Shown here: positions 1-11,450 of the stretch, in pieces
Layout: each line of letters begins with the position of its first letter
How positions within the stretch are numbered: position 1 is the first letter of the stretch
NCBI GenBank assembly: GCA_026874595.1
Contig: CM049311.1
Coordinates: 41,977,676 to 42,041,675 of the forward strand
DNA from: Sipunculus nudus
Taxonomy: Eukaryota; Annelida; Sipuncula; Golfingiida; Sipunculidae
DNA: 64,000 bases
Direction of reading: 5' to 3'
Made by a program: the position numbers and the translations under genes
The notes under the pieces: model-generated
Seen by the model: the letters and a program-made list of their open reading frames with translations, nothing else
Told to the model about the DNA's origin: nothing
Databases searched by the model: none

Positions 1-1308
1 CCCCCCCCCCCCGGAGATATATATGAAACCCTGGAGATATATCTTCTCTACTGAATGTCCGGCAAATTGCAGAATTGCTCAAAGAATGCCCTTCCTTTCA
101 ATCTGGGCTGGGGCTTCCCGTATCGGAGGATTAATATAACTCTAAAGTTGCTAAATTGTCGGCAATTTGCGAGCTTATTAAACGGTGGCCACTCAGTGTA
201 ATCTCCTCTGGGCTTCCCGTATCGGAGGATTCAGAAACTTCAAAATTGCTAAATTGCTGGCAATTTGCGGAGTTGCTAGACGAAGGCCCCTATGTGTCTG
301 ACCGCAGGGGGCTCACTCCAGCGGAGGAATCAGGGAACTACAAAGTTGCTAAATTGCCGGCAATTTGCGGAATTGCTTGATTGGGCCCTCCATTTCAATC
401 TCGGCTGGGGTTCTTTCTATTGGATGATTCATATAACTCCATAGTTGCTTAATTGCCGGCAATTTGCGGAATTGGTGGACAGGGGCCCCTCGTTTCAATC
501 TTGGCTAGGGCTCCCCCTATCGGAGGATTAAGAGAACCACAAAGTTGCTAGACGAAGGCCCCTGTGTGTATGACCGCAGTGGGCTCACTCTAGCGGAGGA
601 ATCAGGGAACTTCAAAGTTGCTAAATTGCCGGCAATTTGCGGAATTGCTTGATAGGGGCCCTCCATTTCAATCTCGGCTGGGGTGAATTCCTCCTATTGG
701 ATGATTCATATAACTCCAAAGTTGCTTAATTGCCGGCAATTTGTGGAATTGGTAGACAGGGGCCCCTCGTTTCAATCTTGGTTAGGGCTCCCCCTATCGG
801 AGGATAAAGAGAACTTCAAAGTTGATAAATTGCTGGCAATTTGCGGAATTGCTAGATGAGGGGTCCCTCAGTGTATGACGCCGGGGCTAACTCTACCGGA
901 GCAATGAGAGAACTACAGAGTCGCTAAATTGCCGGCAAATTGCGGAATTGTTAGAGGGGGGCACTTCATTTCATTGTCACCTGGGACTCCCTCTATCGGA
1001 GGATTATATGAACTTCGCCAGGGGCTCCCTCTAACGGAGGATTATGAGATCTTCAAAGATGAAAAATTGCCAGCAAATTGCGTGTATAAGAGACGGGAGG
1101 TCTTCCCTGCCGAATGGCAAAGCTGCTTCCAAAGTTGCTAAATTGCTAGCAATTTGCGCACTAGGATTCAAAATTGCTGGTTACCTGATTGATTGCTGGC
1201 AGATTGCAAGAGTTGCTGACAATATGCGAGAAGGCTGGGAAAGTTGACGGGCATCACGCAACTTTGCGAGAGAGGCAAACTTCATATGGAAGAAACCAAC
1301 GGTTCCCC
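1..1308. repeat. Palindrome-bearing satellite, ~100-bp units
   Basis: The window opens with 12 C and then a degenerate tandem repeat of roughly 100-bp period. Each unit carries a near-perfect palindrome AATTGCCGGCAATT (clear at about 351-366, 450-465, 623-637, 727-741 and, less exact, 829 and 925) followed by GCGGAATTG, a GGGCCCCT-like stretch and a TATCGGAGGATT-like block. Regularity fades after about 1150, where the same words (TTGCTGGCA, TTGCGAGA) recur in scrambled order. Short open frames run through it because the unit has few stops; none resembles a protein. I see no gene here. Confidence 0.8.
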
Positions 1309-3921
1309 ACCTATATGGACAAGGCTTAGGTGAGTAAGGCAGTTGCCCCCGAGTGACCTGTGAATTGCTGCCTCAAGCTACTGCACTGAGTGAACTTTTG
1401 ACCTGCACCTGGCTAAACTGAGTGAACTTTTGACCTGTACCTGGCTGCACTGAGTGAACTCTTGACCTTTTGCATAATCTGACACAGTTGGCAGTCTGCC
1501 AAAGCTATAAACAGATTCAGGCTGAACTTTGGTGTCAAATATGATGCAGTGAGCAGTCTGCCAAAGCTAAAAATAGAATGCAGCTACTGCACTGATTGAA
1601 CTCTTGACCTTGCTGCACTTCTTCCAATCCTGACACTGTGCCAAAACTACTTATAGAGCTGACATCATCTTGGCTAATGGCCAACATCAAGGCACTGGCA
1701 ATCTGCCAATGGTAAACCAAGTGCTGCCATCTGTACACAAAAATGGTCCCTACTTGAAATAACTTTGAAATTTATTTTCCCAATACAAAATGCTTTTCAG
1801 CTGACTTTTTATAAAAAAGAAATCAGGAATATATGTAATATTATTACGGATGCATACTGAATGCAAAATTAAAATACAGATATAACTCATTGATGGCAAA
1901 TTCTTGAATTAAGTTGAGTATGGATACCAATAATTTTTATTCATGTACAGTTGTCTTTATATACCCACAGACAGCTGTATACCTGTGATTGTAAACATTG
2001 CCTGGCATGAGAAATATCTAAAACCATAAATCTACTTTTTTTAAAAGCTTTTATAAAACTTTCTTGTCAATATTTACCATAGATAACCTGAAATCTAAAT
2101 GTCTAGTGGCATGATGTAATAGATGCTGATAAACTGGTGCCAGGCTAGATGTAACAGCATCACACAGCTAACATATATGGTAAAATTACTCGATTCAATC
2201 TCCATAATGCAGCCAAAAATCATTCATGTGGAACCATTAATGACAATTATTATAAGAATTATTGTAGGGATTATTCTTGTAAAATATTTAACAAACTGGC
2301 TTCAGTGGCATCAGTCGAAATAAGTTTCGCAGGTTTATAACTCATATAGGAAGATACAGCAAACTGGCTAAGTTCAGCTTCCCGTAACTCAGCCAAAAAG
2401 CACTGAACCAAAACCATTTGAACAAACTTGAATTATCAACATCTGAGGATAATCTATGTGTGATATTTAAGAAATTGGCCCAGTTGTTTTTGAGAAGAAG
2501 ATCTTTGTAGCCACTAAACTAAAATGGGCTGTTATGGCATATGACTAAATTCAGCTTCCTATAACTTAGCCAAAAGTCACTGAACAGAGACCATTTGAAC
2601 AAACTTCAGAAAGCACTCTAGGATCATTTCTGTGCGATAATAAACATTTTGGCCATATGGTTTCAGAGAAGAAGTTTTTTGTAGCCCTCAGTGTGATACA
2701 GGCACTGATGACCCCGTACAAAAGACAAATGCAGGTGGCACCACCAATACTCCAAGTTCAGATATGACCTATGTGACCAACATTGGCATAAAATTTGATG
2801 ATGATAGCTCCAGCCGTTTCTGAGATTTAAATTTTAATATTCTTTTTTGGACAGATGACAAAGTTCAACCTTCTGTAACTCGGCCAAAAATCTCCGAACT
2901 GGAACCATTCGAACAAACTTGAAGATGGTATAAAAGATTATTTCTGTGAAATATTGAACAATTTGGCCTAACCATTTGGGAGATGAAAATTTTTAAAGGT
3001 TTTTTAGCTTTTTCTCTATAAAATCTAAGAATATGCAGAGTTTTTCATATGGCTAAATTTTGCATTAAATTTCATGATGCTAGCTCCAGTTGTTTTCGAA
3101 ATAGTATGGGTTAAGGTACAATTAATTAGGGGATAATTCTTGTAAAATATTAAACACATTGGCCTCAGTGGCATCAGTCAAAAAACGTTTTGCAGGTTTA
3201 TAACTCATATGAGACAATACAGCGAAATGGCTAAGTTAAGCTTCCTATAACTCAGCCAAAAATCACTGAACCAAAACCATTTGAACAAACTTGAATTATC
3301 AACATTTAAGAATAAGTAATGTGTGAGATTCAAGATTTTTGCCCAGTGGTTTTTGAGAAGAAGATCTTTGTTGCCACTGTGCTAAATTGGGCTGTTATGG
3401 CATATGACTAAATTCAGCTTCCCATAACTCAGCCAAAAGTCACTGAACTGAGACCATTTGAACAAACTTCAGAAAGCACTACCCTAGGATCATTTCTGAG
3501 CGATATTAAACAGTTTGGCCATATGGTTTCAGAGAAGAAGTTTTTTGTAGCCCTTAGTATGATACGGGCACTGATGACCCCCCGTACAAAAAAGGCCGAT
3601 GCAGGTGGCGCCACCAATACCTCAATTTCAGATATGACTCATGTGACCAACATTGGCATAAAATTTGGTGATGATAGCTCAAGCCATTTCTGAGATTGTA
3701 GTTTTAAAGCTTTTTTAGCTTTTCCCCATAAAATCTAAGAAAATGCAGTTAGCCAAAAAATAAGCAAAATCCGTTAGAGTTTTTTAGATGAATAATTTTT
3801 GCATAAAATTTTGTGATGCTTACTCTTGCCGGTTTTGAGATAGTATGGGTAAACGTACAGACGCCGGATGACGGACACCGGATGCCGGATGACACCACAC
3901 CATGGCATAAGCTCACAGGTT
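1309..3921 (+). mobile_element. H4 Helentron-like element, 5'-truncated copy
   Basis: This block is colinear with the fuller H4 copy at 28228-30698 from its internal point 28777 onward. It begins with repeated TGAACTCTTGACCTG units (1380-1600), then degenerate tandem units containing CATAACTCAGCCAAAA and TTGAACAAACTT (2390-3500), a GGTGGCACCACC-like palindrome near 2735 and 3604, a GACGCCGGATG microsatellite-like stretch (3860-3890), and ends in the H4 terminus CACAGGTTCGCT followed by AAAAA. The first half with the GCGAACCTGTG left repeat is missing, so the copy is truncated and joined to satellite DNA. It is inserted in an H1 tail that continues at 3922. Confidence 0.75.
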
Positions 3922-4137
3922 CGCTAAAAATTGTGGTTTTTCCTTAATTTTTCAAAGGAACAAAGTCACTAAGACCCAGTTTTTACGGCTTGGTAGGGGA
4001 TCTTGGGGACATCTAACATTATGCCGAATTTTGGATTCCTAGATCTTACGGTTTCAAAACGTGCCTCATCTATGGATTGACAGACAGACTGACAATGGAC
4101 CATGACTATAGCTCAGGTGACTTATACTCAGCTGAGC
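3922..4137 (+). mobile_element. H1 element, 3' tail with terminal hairpin
   Basis: This is the conserved H1 tail: a TTTTTCCTTAAT stretch, CCCAGTTTT, GGTAGGGGATCTTGGGGAC, GCCGAATTTTGGATTC, a GACAGACAGACTGACA microsatellite and then the hairpin at 4111-4137, whose arms are GCTCAG and CTGAGC around a TGA..TCA inner stem. The A-run follows directly and gypsy integrase sequence resumes at about 4138, so the element is inserted in the integrase region of the gypsy pol. Its left end is not recognisable upstream. Confidence 0.75.
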
Positions 4138-4400
4138 TAAAAATGATTAGGACTTATTGTTATGACACAAAGAAAGACTGGGATGAAGGAATCCACCTAT
4201 TGCTGTTTGCTGTCAGAGAATCATTTCACAGTCCTTTGGTTTCAGTCCCTTTGAACTAGTTTTTGGAAACTTAGTCCATTAAAACTTCTTAAAGAAAAAC
4301 TCTTGTGTGAAAATCCTGATGCTCTTAGTTTATTGCAGTATGTCTCAGACCATATTTTGACAGAAATAGCACATCAGATGTTGTATACATAATGTTACTG
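4138..4400 (+). pseudogene. pol: Ty3/gypsy integrase fragment (C-terminal core), upstream of RT
   Basis: Translation shows the end of a gypsy integrase core: a KKDWDEGIHLLLFAVRES stretch followed, after a one-base shift near 4240, by a SPFEL-type motif and LVFGN. In the family this segment closes the integrase catalytic domain just before its C-terminal region. It lies 5' of the reverse transcriptase on the same strand with no LTR or break between, so the domain order is INT then RT. The beginning of the integrase is lost under the inserted elements at 1309-4137. Several frameshifts and stops make it non-functional. Confidence 0.8.
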
Positions 4401-5132
4401 CTGTTAATTGTGTAAAAACTGACCCTGACCCAGTTAAAGTAGATACTGAGTGAAAGAGTGATGTAGACATTCAGTGTGGAACAGTACCACTGAAAAACGC
4501 AGACGTGCTTAACAACCTGGATACCAATCTGTCACACCTTACCTGCACAACAACAACAAGACCTTAAGAACCTGCTGCAGAATTATGAACGTATGTTTAG
4601 TGACATTCCAACGCAAACTAACATATTGCGTCATGGCGTCGATGTTGGCGAGGCAAGTGCAGTCAAGCAGCATCCTTATAGACTGAATCCAGAAAAGCAA
4701 GTATCTACAAGATGAGCTTCAATATTTGCTGGACAATGATTTTATTGAACCTAGTAACAGTTACTGGAGTTCATCATGTATTCTTGTGCCAAAACCTGAT
4801 GGAAGTTACTGTATGTGCACAGATTATCAAAAACTGAACTCTATCGCCAAGACTGACATGTTCCCAATTCCAAGGATCGATGATTGTATTGAAAGAGTCG
4901 GTAACTCCAGATACGTCTCCAAGTTTGACTTGTTAAAAGGATTCTGGCAAGTTCCGCTGACAGAACGAGCGAAAGAAATGTTGGCATTTGTAACGCTGCA
5001 AGGACTGTACCAGTATAAAGTTATGCCATTTGGCATGAAGAACTCTCCAGCCAAGTTCCAGCACCTCATCCATATGGTTATCAAGGACATTCAGGGCTGC
5101 AATGCATATATTGATGACCTCATCGTGTACAG
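4401..5132 (+). pseudogene. pol: Ty3/gypsy pre-RT linker and reverse transcriptase, first part
   Basis: From about 4540 a linker leads into RT. The RT is clear from 4726: FIEPSNSYWSSSCILVPKPD, the TDYQKLNS motif, an SKFDLLKGFWQVPL block, the MPFGMKNSPAKFQ block and the catalytic YIDD of AYIDDLIVYS at about 5107-5132. All are diagnostic of Ty3/gypsy RT, which copies element RNA to DNA in virus-like particles. The frame is open through the palm core but is cut at 5132 by the solo LTR at 5133-5289; RT sequence resumes at 5294 without loss of a codon after the 4-bp target duplication. Small changes near 4690 break the frame upstream. Confidence 0.88.
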
Positions 5133-5289
5133 TGTTACGAAGACAAATAAATGAGGGGAAAATCCTGGGCTGATCCGGGAGTCGAACCCAGGTCGGTGGC
5201 GTACAAGTCCGGCGTACCAACCGCTTCGCTAGAAAAGCAAGCTTCACTAGCGAGACAGTTCGGTCCGCTTTTATGTGCACTCTGTTACA
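5133..5289 (-). mobile_element. Solo LTR of miniature retrotransposon with tRNA-like core
   Basis: A 157-bp insert with ends TGTTACGA and CTGTTACA (TG...CA both ways) is bounded by a 4-bp duplication ACAG (5129-5132 and 5290-5293) of gypsy RT coding sequence. On the minus strand it holds an A box TAGCGAAGCGG (5221-5231) and a B box GTTCGACTC (5179-5187) 33 bp apart, both perfect matches to the tRNA Pol III promoter consensus, followed by TTTT. A T-arm-like stem (CTGGG/CCCGG) encloses the B box. Two relatives form the LTRs of the element at 61202-61628, which identifies this copy as a solo LTR rather than a SINE. Confidence 0.75.
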
Positions 5290-5293
5290 ACAG

Positions 5294-5823
5294 TGACACC
5301 TGGGAGAAAGATCGGCAAATTCTTGCGCGACCTCTTCGAAAGACTCAGTGAAGCACGTCTGACTGTCAGCTTAGTTAAATCTGAGTTTTGTCATGCACAA
5401 GTAACATTTTAAGGTCATATTGTAGGGGAGGGTCAAGAAAACCTGTTGATGCTAAAATAAATGCTATTTCTGCATTTCCTAGACCAGAAACCAAAAAGAA
5501 AATAATGCGTTTTCTTGGTATGGTCGGATACTAAAGGAAGTTTTGTCCAAATTTTTCTGCTGTTGCTGAACCTTTGACTAATTTGTTAAAGGAGCAACAA
5601 AATTTTGTATGAAATGTTCAGTGTGTAAAATGCATTTCAGAATTTGAAAGCAATTCTGCAAAGTTCACCAGTTTTGGTAGCTCCAGACTTTTCTGGACCT
5701 TTTAGGTTAGCTGTAGATGCTAGTGATACTGCTGCTGGTGCTGTGTTGTTAAAGAATGCAGTGATAGCATAGATCATCCAATTTGTTATTTTTCAAGAAA
5801 GTTTAATGCAAACCAGAACAAGG
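5294..5823 (+). pseudogene. pol: Ty3/gypsy RT thumb and first half of RNase H
   Basis: After the solo LTR the pol reading continues with DTWEK, an FERLSEARLTVS segment and KSEFCHA, typical of the RT thumb and connection, and then an FLGMVGY-like motif at about 5511-5530. The RNase H start is visible at 5690-5760 as VLVAPDFSGPFRLAVDASD followed by GAVLL, which contains the first catalytic Asp region. A stop near 5410 and other lesions show decay. The sequence is cut at 5823 by the nested H1 insertion and resumes at 12131. Confidence 0.82.
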
Positions 5824-6624
5824 AACCCATGGGTCACAGCGCTCAGCTGTTATATATGATCACAAAATATGATTTGGAAGAGGAGGTAGGCAAAGGCTGG
5901 TTTTGTGAGGTAATGTAAGCTCTTTCATGAGTTGATGGTGTTTAAATGCAAGATTTTGATAATATCCTTGGAGACAGGGAAGAGGATTGATGTCCCTAAT
6001 ATTATTGAAATAAGTGATTATTAAAATAATATTATAGAATATATTCACGGATGCATTTGTATTCAAATACTTTCATTTTTACCTGTATTCCTATCCTTAT
6101 ACATGAAATTATGGAGTACATATTCATATTTGCATTCAAATACATTTGCAAAGTACTGCAACATGTCTGGTATTTATTCAGTTTCAGCCAAACAAAGTTC
6201 TTGAGAATCCAGAATAAACAAATATCACAAATGTAAATAATGATCATAAATACCTGGTTTTATGAATTTTATTTATATTCAAAAAATAAAACTATAATAT
6301 TCACCTTAGACTACCTTCACATCAATCTATGCACTAGACATAGCAAGAGTCTTATGACAATTATTAACATTACAAAAATCATAATGAGAACTTGTCTAAG
6401 AGCTGATTTTTTATCATATTCTTTTTTTTATTTAAACAAGTGACCCGCGGGTCATGACGCTCAGCTGACTGGGAAGAGATTCGCAAAAGGAAATTTTATC
6501 ATCTGAATGGTAGTATATACCCATTCAACTGAAGCATCAAACAGGTTAACCAACAGGCTAAGATTGTGTCTTTATTTATATATCTCTAAAATAGAGAAAA
6601 AATGCGTAAACTTTAAAAAAAATA

Positions 6625-7290
6625 CAGGTGGCTCCACCAGTCTGCAGAAACTAATGAAAAACACTTAATAGTCAATATCCATGCAAAGAATCATGGTGAT
6701 CTCTGCATCAGTTGTTCATATACTTCAGCTTTTGTATCAAACTGTCCATTATTCTGAGGGATACTTCGGAGTCCTATAGCTTGAAGTATATGGGAAACAT
6801 AGACCTTATTTCAGGTTTCCACAGACACTTTTCATGGGCCTCCTTGCATGACAAGAATGAAGATTCTAGGTCCTGTTGTTACAATTTGTGCCACGTTAAC
6901 AGATGACAGCATCCTTAAAGGTATCAAAAATAAAGAAAAAAATTCGAAAAATTGAATAAAATATAGGTGGCACCACCAGTCTGCAGAAACTGATGAAACA
7001 CTCCATAATCACTATCCATGCAAAGAATCATGGTGATCTCTGCATTAGTTGTTCAGATACTTCAGCTTTTGTATCAAACTGTCCATTATTCTGAGGGATA
7101 CTTCAAAGTCCTATAGCTTGAAGTATATGGGAAACAGAGACCTTATTTCAGGTTTCCACAGACACTTTTCATGGGCCTCTTTGCATGACAAGAATGAAGA
7201 TTCTAGGCCCAATTGTTACGATTTGTACCCTGTTGACAGTTAACATCTTTAAAGGTCTCAAAAATAGAGAAAAAAAATCGTAAAAATTTA
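6625..7290 (+). repeat. H1 tandem array, two ~335-bp units
   Basis: Two copies, starting near 6625 and 6965, are almost identical over 300 bp. Each begins with a GGTGGCNCCACC-type palindrome and AGTCTGCAGAAACTGATGAAA, continues with CATGCAAAGAATCATGGTGATC, a GGTTTCCACAGACACTTTTC block and ends with AAAAATAGAGAAAAAA. The open frames of 64 codons at 6712 and 7049 are the same position in successive units and are not genes. Confidence 0.85.
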
Positions 7291-7293
7291 AAA

Positions 7294-10162
7294 ACAAGAG
7301 ACCCATGGGTCACGTCGCTCAGCTGAATTTTGGAAAAAATTAGTAACTGCAAAATATTTTTATTTCTTATGGTTTTTCCATGTATATTACCATTTGAAAA
7401 GCTAAGAGAAAATGGCCTAGCTTAAATGAAACTGTAAATTATAGAATAATTGACATGAGCTAAAGCATATGGACTGTGTAGTAAATGAAACCTTTGGCCT
7501 GAAACCATTTAGTGATGCACCAAGGGGAAAAAAAGGCCTACGTTGGGTGTCATATAAAAGTTCCATTTCATAAACAAATAATGTGTGAATGTAATTAAGT
7601 TTTCAAAAGTTAAATATATGGCCATATGAGTTAAAAATTAATCCCACAAAGTTTGACCAATATTCCTAATATAAAAAACTAGGTTTAACAGTGTTATTCA
7701 CACCTAGGCCCCGCCAACTTTAAGAGATATGAATGAAATGCTACAAAGAATTTACATCTTCTTAAATCTTGTCAGTTAGCACTTACATTAGGTCCTAATA
7801 TTTTACCATATTTGAATGTTAGGATAAAATTCCTGAACCTTTTTTTCTTAAAAAAAAATCAAAATGGTCCAAGTCTCAACAAAAAGAATTTTTTTTAACA
7901 TAAAAATTATAAGCTTTGTCTTGTATATTAGTCCTGTGTATTGAAGCGGTGGGTCAGGGAGGGGTCTCTGTTGTTACTGTTCATTGCTGAAAAAATGGGA
8001 AATTCATCTTGTTTAGAGTACAGGTCTGTCAACAGAATGGGGTGGGGGGGGGGGAGGGGGGGGGGGGGGGGGAGAGAAAGGCTCCCTGTGGTATTTATGC
8101 TGGCAGCCTGATCAAGCTCAACAAGAGAGAGGGCTTGCTGAGTGATGGGATTACATAACAGCCTGGGGAGCATAGAGAGTTGCACTGAATAACCTACAGT
8201 GACCTCAGTGGACTGCTTGACAATGTAAGGGAATACAACAAGAGCCTCCAAACAAATTCAATAACTAGCCTAATTTTGCAGCTTTTATTTTTCAAATTTC
8301 AGATTTTAACAGATTAAATCCTTATGTGTACATGCAGTGAAAATAACATCCACAGAACTTAAAGGAAAAAATCGTGCCGTGGCAAAAGTTGGGCAAAATT
8401 TAAGGTACTGATTTTATATTTATGCTAATAACTTTAAAAAATCGCAAATTTCAGATCTAATTTTTGGTATACAATTGAATCTTATTAAATGATGTTATAT
8501 TCCTGAAAAAAAGTCTCAGCCATTCTTATGTTAAGTGAGTAAATATGTATCCTGATTTTTTACAAGGTGCATTATGTTTGGGCCTATAACTTCAACAGAT
8601 TATGCAATACTGACCTAAATTTTGGTATGTACATAGGAAATGTATAGAAGAATATGAATATTTACAATTACATCTAACTTTATGCCAATTTTTGGAATAC
8701 CAGGTAAACAAAAGTAGGGTAATGATGCTAGAAAATACAAATAAATTAAGGCTTCTAAAAAACTTCAATAGCTAGACTATTTTTTAAGCTTATACTTTCC
8801 AATTCAAAATTCATCAGATTAAATCCATATGTAAACTGGCTGTGAAAATTAAATCAAATGTACTTATAAGAAAAAAAGTGCCATGGTCAAATTTAGGCAA
8901 AATTTAAGGTACCAATTTTTTATTTTGCTAATATTTTAAAAAATTTAACAGATTTTGATCTAATTTTAAGTATACAATTTTATTAATTTTGATTAATTAA
9001 AGATATATTACTGGAAAAAGTCCATAGCTTCAAAATGTTTTGTGTTAAGTGATCAAATATCTTTCCTGATTTTTTACAAAATGCATTATGTTTGAGCCCA
9101 TAACTTTTAAATCATATAATACAGACCTAATTTCTGGCATGTACATAGGAACTATATAGAGGAATATTTATGGTAAATATGGGGAAAAACAGGTGAGTGG
9201 TTTTGTAGTTAGGCTGTCCTGAAATGTGAAAATAGATTTTAAATAAAAAATTGAGGTTTTTCCTTAATTTGTCAAAATAACAAAGTCGCAAAGACCCAGT
9301 TATCAGCTTGGTAGGAGATCTTGGGGACATCTAACATTATGCCAACAACCTTGGGAGCATAGAGAGCTGCACTGAATACCCAACAGTGACCACAGTAGAC
9401 TGCTTGACAATGTAAGGGAATACAGCAAGAGCCTCCAAAAAAATTCATAAACTAGCCTAATTTTGCAGCTTTTATTTTCAAATTTCAGATTTAAACAGAT
9501 TAAATCCTTATTTGTACATGCTGTGAAAATTAGATTCACAGTACATACAGGAAAAAAACATGCCATGGTCAAAGTTGGGCAAAATTTAAGGTACCAATTT
9601 TTTATTTTTGTTAATATTTTAAAAAATTTAACAGATTTTCATCTAATTTTGGGTATACAATTTAATTTTGATTAATTAAAGTTATATTATTCGAAAAAAA
9701 GTCCATAGCTTTAACATGTTTTGTGTTAGGTGATCAAATATCTTTCCTGATTTTTCACAAAATGCATTATGTTTGAGCCCATAACTTTTTAAAATTATAT
9801 AATACAGACCTAATTTCTGGCATGTACATAGGAACTATATAGAGGAATATTTATGGTAAATATGAGGAAAAACAGATGAGTGGTTTCGATATTAGGCAGT
9901 CCTGAAGTGTGAAAATAGGTTTTTAATAAAACATTGAGGTTTTTCCTTAATATCTCAAAGGAACAAAGTCACAAAGACCTAGTTTTCGGCTTGGTAGGAG
10001 ATCTTGGGGACATCTAACATTATGCCGAATTTTGGATTCCTAGGTCTTACGGTTTCAAAACGTGCCACATCTACGGATGGACGGACGGAAGGATGGACAG
10101 ATGGAAGGAAGGACAGACGGACGGACGACGGACAATGGACCACGACTATAGCTCAGATGAGC
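7294..10162 (+). mobile_element. H1 inner element, nested in 6436-11556
   Basis: Left end ACAAG (7294-7298), palindrome ACCCATGGGT (7301-7310) and GCTCAGCTGA; right end at 10151-10162 is a shortened hairpin GCTCAGATGAGC followed by TAAAAA. Inside are a body shared with 57135-58000 (7320-8260), a G tract at 8040-8072 and two copies of the ubiquitous H1 tail block (8280-9330 and 9470-10060) with a GGACGGACGG microsatellite at 10078-10125. No coding capacity is visible. Confidence 0.72.
8040..8072 (+). repeat. Long G homopolymer tract
   Basis: About 33 bases are nearly pure G with one A at 8055. The same site in the related copy at 57856-57877 is also poly-G and sits at the same distance from the H1 left end, so the tract is inherited with the element. 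It could form G-quadruplexes, and on the minus strand it encodes only a run of Pro. Confidence 0.8.
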
Positions 10163-11450
10163 TAAAAATAGAGGTGGCGCACCCAGTCTGCAGAAACTGA
10201 TGGAACACCTCATGATCAAAATGTAAGCCAAAATCATGACCATCAGTGTTGTAGTTATTGAGATACTGCAGTTTTTGTATCAAATTTTTCATTATTCTGG
10301 GGGGTATTTTGAAGCCATACAGCTTAAAGGATATTGGTAACAGAGACCTAATTTCAGGTTTCCATGAAGACTTCTCATGGGTCTCCCTGTGTGTCAAGAA
10401 CGAAGATTATAGGTCGAGTCGTTAGGATTTGTACCCTGTTGACAGATAACCACATCCTTAAAGGTCTCAAAAATAGAGAAAAAAAATTTTGAAAATTTGT
10501 AAAAATACAGGTCGCGCAGCCAGTCTGCAAGAAGTGATGGAACACCTCTTGATCAATAAGTATGCCAAAAATCATGACAATCAGTGTTGTAGTTATTGAG
10601 ATGTTGCAGTTTGTTTTAATCAAATTTTCCATTATTCTGGGGGGTAATTGGGAGCCCCACAGCTCAAAGGATATGGGTAACAGAGACCTTATTTCAGGTT
10701 TCCATGGAGACTTTTCAAGAATGTGTCAAGAATGAAGATTCTAGGTCCAGTCTTTACGATTTGTGCCCTGTTAACAGATGTTCACCTTCTGAAAGGTCTC
10801 AAAAATAGAGAAAACAATTTGTAAAAAATCGAAAAATACAGGTGGCGCCACCAGTCTGCAAAAACTGATGAAACATTTCATGATCAATATGTATGCCAAA
10901 TATCATGACCATCAGTAATGTAGTTAATGAGATATTAAAGTTTTTGTATGAAATTTTTTACTATTCTGGGGGGGGGGGGGGTACTTTGGGGCCCCATAGC
11001 TCAAAGGATATAGGAAACAGAGAACTAATTTCTGGTTTCCATGGAGACTTTTCATAGGTCTCTCAGTGTGTCAAGAATGAAGATTCTAGGTCCAGTCTTT
11101 ACGATTTGTACCCTGTTAACAGATGTTCACATTTTTAAAGGTCTCAAAAATAGAGAAAAAAGTTCGTAAAAAATTTAAAAATATAGGTGGCGCCACCAGT
11201 CTGTAGGAACTGATGGAACATCTCATGATCAATATGTATGCCAAATATCATGACCATCAGTGAGGTAGTTAATGAGATATTGAAGTTTTTGTATGAAACT
11301 TTTTACTATTCTAGGGGGTACTTTGGGACCCCATAGTTCGAAGGATATGGGTAACAGAGACCTAATTTCTGGATTCCAGGGAGATTTTTATGGACCTCTC
11401 AGAATGCCAAGTTACAAGATTCTAGGTCCAGCAGTTACGATTTGTGCCTG
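10163..11450 (+). repeat. H1 tandem array, four ~340-bp units
   Basis: Four units start near 10172, 10510, 10841 and 11186. Each opens with a GGTGGCGCCACC palindrome (exact at 10841-10852 and 11186-11197; mutated in the first two) and CAGTCTGCA. The unit is the same as at 6625-7290 and recurs at 25860, 32337, 32729, 52085 and 54936. A G tract of about 13 is at 10968-10981. Confidence 0.85.

Noticed and set aside
156-1247. Small frames in the first kilobase
   Set aside because: Produced by a stop-poor satellite unit; the peptides repeat with the unit.
5160-5260. Minus-strand tRNA gene
   Set aside because: A and B boxes and a T-arm are present but the acceptor stem does not pair and the anticodon arm is poor; two relatives form LTRs of a miniature retrotransposon, so it is a tRNA-like LTR core, not a gene.
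5133-5289. tRNA-derived SINE
   Set aside because: Only a 4-bp target duplication, TG...CA ends, no A-rich or microsatellite tail, and paired copies with primer site and polypurine tract at 61202-61628.
7928-8251. Proline-rich 107-codon minus frame
   Set aside because: It is the translation of a G homopolymer inside an H1 element; the paralogue at 57810-58070 has a different frame.
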